Made by a program: the position numbers and the translations under genes. Below the pieces are notes generated by a model. It had not been told where the DNA came from. It was given only the letters and a program-made list of their open reading frames with translations, and did not search any database. From NCBI GenBank assembly GCA_041584015.1, contig JBFHES010000132.1:1-12486 (forward strand): a stretch of 12,486 nt of DNA, read 5' to 3'. This DNA is from JBFHES01 sp041584015. GTDB taxonomy: Bacteria; Bacteroidota; Bacteroidia; Bacteroidales; M50B96. Every line of letters begins with the position of its first letter. Position 1 is the stretch's first letter. Positions 7,644 to 12,486 of this stretch are shown here, piece after piece.

Positions 7644-8596
7644 TAAAATACCTCCTTCACAATTTCGCGAATATTCTCCGATTTACTCATGGTGTAAAAA
7701 TGCAAAACCGGTACCTTATTTTTAATTAAATCACGCGCTTGCGCTATCGACCATTCAATACCTACCTGACGAACAGCAGCATTGTTCTTACATTGATCAA
7801 CGGCCTGCACCAAATCATCAGGTAGGTCGATATTGAATACTTGCGGTAGCAGGTTCATATGATTTTTTACTGCAACTGGCTTTAAACCCGGAATTATAGG
7901 AACATGAATGCCTGCGGCCCGGCACCTGTCAACAAAATCATAATACTTGTTATTATCAAAAAACATTTGAGTAACAATATATTCCGCGCCAGCATCAACC
8001 TTCATTTTAAGGTATTTTAAGTCGCTCTCTAAATTTGGCGATTCTTGATGCTTTTCAGGATAACCCGCAATTCCCAACGAAAAATTAGTTGGTGTTGAGT
8101 TCAAAATCTCATTATCAAGATACTTTCCCTCATTAAGCTCCATTATCTGTTTTACCAGATCTAGCGCATATTGGTGTCCATCGGCCTCAGGTTTAAAATA
8201 CTTATCTCCGGGCATGTTGTCTCCTCTAATGACCAACAAATTATTAATTCCCAAGAAATTTAAATCCAGCAATCCATTTTCTGTTTCTTCTTTTGAGAAA
8301 CCACCACAAATAATATGAGGTATTACATCAATTTTGTATTTGTACTGAATGGCCGCGGTTATACCAACCGTTCCGGGTCGCTTGCGCACCACCTGACGTT
8401 CCAGCAATCCATCTCCGCGCTTTTTGTAAACCACCTCTTCGCGATGATACGTAACATCGATAAAAGCCGGATCGAACTCACGCAATGGGTCAATGGTTTC
8501 ATATATTTTGTAAATGTTATCTCCCTTTTTCGGTGGAAGAATCTCAAATGAGAATAAGGTTTTATCTGCTTTTGCTATGTGTTCAATTACTTTCAT
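7643..8596 (-). CDS. metF: Methylenetetrahydrofolate reductase
   Basis: FAD-dependent reductase (317 aa; E. coli MetF is about 296) that makes 5-methyltetrahydrofolate, the methyl donor for MetH. It is a single TIM barrel without the SAM-binding regulatory domain of eukaryotic enzymes. Visible landmarks are SFEILPPK (E18 matches the catalytic E28 of E. coli), DVTY (48-50), VIRGDN (D126 matches E. coli D120), GIAGYPEKHQES (175-186), VTQMFFDN (208-215), IIPGLKP and the C-terminal VLHFYTMS. The ATG at 8596 directly gives the expected N-terminus. It lies 36 bp downstream of metH with no hairpin between, and overlaps the next gene by one base. Cotranscription with metH places it under the same SAM-responsive leader. 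Confidence 0.96.
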   Translation of the reverse strand: MKVIEHIAKADKTLFSFEILPPKKGDNIYKIYETIDPLREFDPAFIDVTYHREEVVYKKRGDGLLERQVVRKRPGTVGITAAIQYKYKIDVIPHIICGGFSKEETENGLLDLNFLGINNLLVIRGDNMPGDKYFKPEADGHQYALDLVKQIMELNEGKYLDNEILNSTPTNFSLGIAGYPEKHQESPNLESDLKYLKMKVDAGAEYIVTQMFFDNNKYYDFVDRCRAAGIHVPIIPGLKPVAVKNHMNLLPQVFNIDLPDDLVQAVDQCKNNAAVRQVGIEWSIAQARDLIKNKVPVLHFYTMSKSENIREIVKEVF

Positions 8597-8632
8597 CTTA
8601 ACCTACTGGTGTAAATTGATTTTACTATTTGA

Positions 8633-11600
8633 TTATTTATAGTTTAAATTCGGCGCTAACCACTTTTCAGCCTGACTTACTGATACATTCTTTCGTTTTG
8701 CATAATCAGCAACCTGCTCCTTATCTAGTCTGCCCAAATTAAAATACTGCGAATCTTTATGACTAAAATAATATCCACTAACAGAAGCAGCCGGATACAT
8801 AGCAAAACTCTCTGTTAACTCGACTCCTGTATTTTTGGTCGCATCAAGTAATTTAAAAAGGCCAACTTTTTCTGAGTGTTCAGGACAAGCCGGATAACCC
8901 GGTGCTGGTCGAATACCTTGATATTGCTCGCGCAATGTTTGCTCAACAGTAAGTTCTTCGTTCTTTGCAAAGCCCCAATACTCCTTGCGCACCGATTCGT
9001 GTAATTGTTCGGCAAAAGCCTCAGCCAAACGATCTGCCAATATTTTTAACAAGATGCTGCTGTAGTCGTCGTTATCATCCTCAAACTGTTTGGTCCATTT
9101 TTCTATGCCTGTACCAGCAGTTACCACAAAACCTCCAATATAATCCTTTACCTGTGCAGACTTTGGCGCAATAAAATCGGCTAAAGCAAGATTTGGCAAA
9201 CGTTTTTCTTTTCGCTCCTGATTTCTTAAAAAACAAATATTAGTCAAGTGCTTGCCCTGCCCGTCATAAACTTCTACATCATCGCCAACTGCAGCTGCGG
9301 GAAAAATTCCAAGTACTCCTTTAGGTTGCAAAATTTCATGAGCCTCCATATAATCCAACATCTCCAATGCATCAGCATAAAGCTTTTTTGCTTCTACTCC
9401 TTTTATTGGATCATCAAATATTTGCGGATATTTTCCTGCTAGCTTCCAGGCATGGAAAAAGAATGTCCAATCGATATATGGCCTTAATTTCTGAACGGAA
9501 ATATTCTCTATCACCTTAATACCGGTAAAGACAGGTTTATGTGGTTCATAAGTATCCATGTCCATCCGGAATTTATTGGCACGCGCTTGCTCCAGGGTAA
9601 CATATTGCTTCTCAGCTTTTCGACTTAGGTATTTCTCAATAACAATATTGTACTTTTCTCTTAGCTCAGTTGTGAATTGTTCCTTTTTATCAGACAAGAG
9701 ATTAGACACCACATTAACACTTCGTGAGGCATCCTTAACATGAATAACCGGCACTGAATAAGCCGGAACAATTTTCATGGCCGTATGAATTTCGGATGTT
9801 GTGGCACCACCAATCAATAACGGCAACTTAAACCCCTGACGCTCCATTTCGGAAGCTACATGAACCATTTCTTCAAGCGATGGGGTAATTAATCCGCTAA
9901 GACCAATCATATCAACTTCTTCTGCAATCGCAGTTTTTAAAATCTTATCTGCCGGAACCATTACACCCAAATCAATAATCTCATAATTATTGCAGGCGAG
10001 TACTACTCCAACAATATTTTTACCAATATCGTGCACATCACCTTTTACCGTAGCCATCAAAATTTTACCTCTGCTTTTTAAATCACCAGCTGCCTTTTTC
10101 TCCGCCTCGATAAAGGGAATAAGCACAGCAACTGCCTTTTTCATTACCCGGGCACTTTTAACAACCTGAGGCAAAAACATCTTTCCGGCACCAAATAAAT
10201 CACCAACCACATTCATCCCATCCATTAATGGCCCCTCAATAACCTGTAAAGCTTGAGCAAAATGAGGACGAGCTTCCTCAACGTCATCTTCAATAAAATC
10301 TACAATTCCTTTAACCAATGCATGCTTTATCCTTTCATTGACATCCCAGCTGCGCCATTCAATAATTTTCTCCTTCGCACTTACCGTTTCATTGTTCTTT
10401 TCTGCATAGGCGATCAATCGTTCAGTCGCATCTTTGCGCCGATTAAGCACAACATCTTCGGTTAACTTCAACAGATCTTTAGGAATATCATCATAAATCT
10501 GTAACATGTTTGGATTAACAATACCCATATCAAGACCAGCTTTTATGGCATGAAATAGAAAAACCGAATGCATGGCTTCACGTACCATATTGTTTCCTCT
10601 AAAGCTAAACGACAAATTACTAATTCCACCGCTGGTATTAGCATATGGCAGGTTTTGCTTGATCCATTTTATGGCATTTATAAAATCGACTGCATAATTA
10701 TTATGTTCATCAATTCCGGTTGCGATGGCCAATACATTTACATCGAAAATAATATCCTGTGCCGGAAAGCCAATCTTTGATGTGAGTAAATTGTAAGCTC
10801 GTTTACAAATTTGAACTTTACGCTCCAGCGAATCCGCCTGACCTGTTTCGTCAAAAGCCATGACTACCACCGCTGCTCCATATTTCTTGATTTTACTTGC
10901 CTGCTCTAGAAAAAGCGCTTCGCCCTCTTTAAGACTGATAGAGTTTACCACTGCTTTTCCCTGCAAACATTTAAGACCTGCTTCAATTACACTCCACTTA
11001 GAAGAATCAATCATTATTGGCAAACGGGCAATATCTGGCTCTGCCATTAAGAGATGAAGAAAACGCACCATGGCATTTTCAGCATCTATCATGGCGTCGT
11101 CCATATTTACATCAATTATTTGTGCACCACCTTCAACTTGATCTTTTGCCACCGATAGCGCTGCTTCATAATTTCCCTCTGAAATAAGTCGCTTAAATTT
11201 TGCCGATCCGGCCACATTGGTTCTTTCGCCAATATTTATAAAATTACTGCCATCAAACCTTAACAAAGGCTCAAGACCGCTCAACTGTAACTCTTTAACC
11301 GTAGACGGTAAAACGCGCTTATTAGCTACAGACACAGCATCGGCAAATGCACGAATATGCGCGGGTGTTGTACCACAACATCCACCTACAATGTTTACAA
11401 AACCACTATTCAAGTAATCTTCAATATGTGTCTTCATTAACTCGGGTGATTCATCGTATTCGCCAAATTGATTGGGCAAACCGGCATTTGGATACACCGC
11501 AAGTGGAAACGGCGATTTGCCCGATAACTCCTCAACATAAGGCCTAAGCTCTTTGGCTCCAAGGGCACAATTTAATCCAAGGCTTAGCAAATTCATATGC

Positions 11601-12295
11601 GATACCGAATTCATAAATGCATCAAGCGTTTGTCCCGAAAGGGTGCGACCAGAAGCATCGGTAATAGTACCTGACACCATGATTGGAATCTTAACCTTAC
11701 GTTCGGTTAAAACTTCATCGATTGCATAGAGAGCGGCTTTTGCATTTAGTGTATCAAAAATTGTTTCTACCAACAAAACATCTACGCCACCATCCAGTAA
11801 GCCCTTGGTCTGCTCAGCATAAGCCTCTTTAAGCTCATCATATGAAATGGCACGAAAACCCGGATCATTAACGTCGGGCGATAAAGAAGCTGTTTTATTG
11901 GTTGGCCCCAGGGCACCTGCAACATATCTAGGTTTATCAGGATTACCATCCGTTAACTGCTTAGCTATGTTTTTCGCAATTTTAGCTGATGCCACATTCA
12001 TCTCATAAGCTAAATCTTCCATGTGATAATCCGCCATAGAAATGCGATTGGCATTAAAAGTATTGGTTTCAATTATATCAGCACCCGCTTCAAGAAACTG
12101 CTTGTGAATTTCTTCAATAATTTGCGGCTGCGTAAGCGACAGCAAATCGTTGTTGCCTTTTAGGTCGTGGGCAAAATCTGTAAATCGATCACCCCTATAA
12201 TCGCTCTCGCTTAACTTATACGTTTGAATCATGGTACCCATTGCACCATCCAGCACAAGTATCCTTTTCTTAAGTTCGGCTTTAATATCTCTCAT
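8633..12295 (-). CDS. metH: Cobalamin-dependent methionine synthase
   Basis: Transfers the methyl group of 5-methyltetrahydrofolate through cob(I)alamin to homocysteine; cytoplasmic. The full four-module enzyme is present (1220 aa; E. coli 1227). Homocysteine domain (about 8-320): zinc cysteines C243 (GLNC) and C306/C307 (GGCCG). Pterin domain (about 350-610): NIGERTN. Cobalamin cap and Rossmann domains (about 643-890): DVHDIG with D753-x-H755, and S806 in LITPS; these match the E. coli D757-H759-S810 triad at a constant -4 offset. SAM activation domain (from about 895): YIDW with D942, and RPAPGYPACPEH with R1129. The presence of this domain implies reductive reactivation with SAM and a flavodoxin- or ferredoxin-type donor. 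I chose ATG at 12295 (MRDIKAELKKRILVLDG); the TTG at 12301 would add only two residues. First gene of the metH-metF-CWC operon. Confidence 0.97.
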   Translation of the reverse strand: MRDIKAELKKRILVLDGAMGTMIQTYKLSESDYRGDRFTDFAHDLKGNNDLLSLTQPQIIEEIHKQFLEAGADIIETNTFNANRISMADYHMEDLAYEMNVASAKIAKNIAKQLTDGNPDKPRYVAGALGPTNKTASLSPDVNDPGFRAISYDELKEAYAEQTKGLLDGGVDVLLVETIFDTLNAKAALYAIDEVLTERKVKIPIMVSGTITDASGRTLSGQTLDAFMNSVSHMNLLSLGLNCALGAKELRPYVEELSGKSPFPLAVYPNAGLPNQFGEYDESPELMKTHIEDYLNSGFVNIVGGCCGTTPAHIRAFADAVSVANKRVLPSTVKELQLSGLEPLLRFDGSNFINIGERTNVAGSAKFKRLISEGNYEAALSVAKDQVEGGAQIIDVNMDDAMIDAENAMVRFLHLLMAEPDIARLPIMIDSSKWSVIEAGLKCLQGKAVVNSISLKEGEALFLEQASKIKKYGAAVVVMAFDETGQADSLERKVQICKRAYNLLTSKIGFPAQDIIFDVNVLAIATGIDEHNNYAVDFINAIKWIKQNLPYANTSGGISNLSFSFRGNNMVREAMHSVFLFHAIKAGLDMGIVNPNMLQIYDDIPKDLLKLTEDVVLNRRKDATERLIAYAEKNNETVSAKEKIIEWRSWDVNERIKHALVKGIVDFIEDDVEEARPHFAQALQVIEGPLMDGMNVVGDLFGAGKMFLPQVVKSARVMKKAVAVLIPFIEAEKKAAGDLKSRGKILMATVKGDVHDIGKNIVGVVLACNNYEIIDLGVMVPADKILKTAIAEEVDMIGLSGLITPSLEEMVHVASEMERQGFKLPLLIGGATTSEIHTAMKIVPAYSVPVIHVKDASRSVNVVSNLLSDKKEQFTTELREKYNIVIEKYLSRKAEKQYVTLEQARANKFRMDMDTYEPHKPVFTGIKVIENISVQKLRPYIDWTFFFHAWKLAGKYPQIFDDPIKGVEAKKLYADALEMLDYMEAHEILQPKGVLGIFPAAAVGDDVEVYDGQGKHLTNICFLRNQERKEKRLPNLALADFIAPKSAQVKDYIGGFVVTAGTGIEKWTKQFEDDNDDYSSILLKILADRLAEAFAEQLHESVRKEYWGFAKNEELTVEQTLREQYQGIRPAPGYPACPEHSEKVGLFKLLDATKNTGVELTESFAMYPAASVSGYYFSHKDSQYFNLGRLDKEQVADYAKRKNVSVSQAEKWLAPNLNYK

Positions 12296-12330
12296 CAGCA
12301 AGAATTTACAAATAAATTTATAGGTGAGAT

Positions 12331-12340
12331 TTTGATTGAT
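12331..12340 (-). promoter_or_regulatory. Possible expression-platform segment complementary to the riboswitch core
   Basis: On the minus strand this reads ATCAATCAAA, the exact reverse complement of TTTGATTGAT at 12394-12385 inside the aptamer loop. Pairing would disrupt the ligand-binding core, giving a natural SAM-free state. It lies 35 nt before the metH ATG in a leader with no Shine-Dalgarno sequence. The pairing is seen; its role as a switch is inferred. Confidence 0.35.
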
Positions 12341-12357
12341 AAGTTCGGTAGGTACTG

Positions 12358-12404
12358 CTTTAGCATTTTTTTACCGTGGTTGCAATCAATCAAATCCGTC
12401 CACG
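12358..12404 (-). promoter_or_regulatory. SAM-II-type S-adenosylmethionine riboswitch aptamer in the metH leader
   Basis: Read on the minus strand. Stem P1 is CGTGG (12404-12400) pairing with CCACG (12379-12375). It encloses a loop carrying GATTTG and ending in TTGCA. A-rich linker GTAAAAAAAT (12374-12365) follows, then GCTAAAG (12364-12358). GATTTG...TTGCA, P1, an A-rich linker and GCTAAA is the SAM-II consensus order. The GC of the loop can pair with the GC of GCTAAA to form the H-type pseudoknot, leaving the U of GCUAAA for SAM contact. Two or three extra bases lie between P1 and GATTTG, so it is not a textbook copy and the outer pseudoknot pairs are weak. Position before a methionine synthase gene, and at the predicted 5' end of the transcript, supports the call. 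SAM binding would be expected to repress metH-metF-CWC. Confidence 0.66.
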
Positions 12405-12412
12405 TTTGTATA

Positions 12413-12420
12413 CAAATCTA
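12413..12420 (-). promoter_or_regulatory. Putative -7 promoter element of metH-metF-CWC
   Basis: On the minus strand this reads TAGATTTG, an exact match to TAnnTTTG. Transcription would start about 12405-12408, immediately before P1 of the riboswitch, which fits a leader riboswitch well. No clear TTG lies at the -33 distance. The box partly overlaps a 12-bp palindrome, TTTGTATACAAA (12405-12416). The remaining bases to the window edge (12421-12486) are AT-rich and show no gene. Confidence 0.5.
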
Positions 12421-12486
12421 AGTAATTAAACCGTTTTAAGATGATTTTGTTTTAAATATATTATAATTGAAAGGCTGGATTAGCTA

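Noticed and set aside
8315..8551. Plus-strand reading frame opposite metF
   Set aside because: It is fully covered by well-matched metF codons; the composition is that of a shadow frame.
12296..12301. TTG at 12301 as the metH start
   Set aside because: It adds only two residues; the ATG at 12295 aligns with the usual MetH beginning.
12341..12404. SAM-I (S-box) riboswitch or cobalamin riboswitch before metH
   Set aside because: GCAACC and a GCTAAA segment recall SAM-I, but the kink-turn, the P2-P4 helices and the GGTGCTAA junction are missing. The leader is too short for a cobalamin aptamer and has no clear B12 box.
1..12486. Mobile elements, CRISPR arrays, tRNA or rRNA genes, phage defence genes
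   Set aside because: No transposase, integrase, spaced direct repeats, RNA-gene signature or defence domain was seen; all long frames belong to housekeeping families.

Overview
The window looks like a piece of a free-living Bacteroidota chromosome, probably from the Marinilabiliales side of the phylum. This rests on gene content and style rather than a marker gene. GC is low, starts lack Shine-Dalgarno sequences, and several promoters fit the Bacteroidota -7 consensus TAnnTTTG. RecQ is of the long type, and a kdsD-tatC pair runs divergently from recQ, an arrangement I recall from this phylum. The window is densely coded, with no insertion sequence, tRNA, rRNA, CRISPR array or phage gene. No stretch over 300 bases lacks a gene.

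Layout, left to right. (1) Positions 2-3156, plus strand: the 3' part of xdhA and a complete xdhB, overlapping by ATGA. They encode a two-subunit molybdenum xanthine dehydrogenase, with the purine-binding and catalytic residues recognisable in XdhB. (2) Positions 3159-4992, minus strand: tatC (Sec-independent export channel) and kdsD (arabinose-5-phosphate isomerase for Kdo/LPS synthesis), a likely two-gene operon that meets xdhB head-on only 2 bp away. (3) Positions 4993-5197: a divergent promoter region. (4) Positions 5198-7390, plus strand: recQ, a DNA helicase with zinc, winged-helix and HRDC domains and a C-terminal extension. (5) Positions 7403-7449: a near-ideal bidirectional hairpin terminator between two convergent units. 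(6) Positions 7461-12301, minus strand: a methionine-cycle operon, metH - metF - a 60-residue cysteine-rich CWC-family protein. Its leader (about 12296-12408) carries what I read as a SAM-II-type S-adenosylmethionine riboswitch, starting almost at the predicted transcription start.

The methionine operon is the coherent system here. MetF makes 5-methyltetrahydrofolate, and cobalamin-dependent MetH uses it to methylate homocysteine. SAM made from that methionine would then repress the operon through the riboswitch. The cysteine-rich protein is translationally coupled to metF by TAATG overlap and so should be a member of the SAM regulon; its function is not known. The most interesting points are the riboswitch, its perfect 10-nt complement further down the leader, the coupled CWC protein, and a TatC with a 21-residue periplasmic-loop insertion containing two cysteines and a valine where the signal-binding glutamate usually lies.
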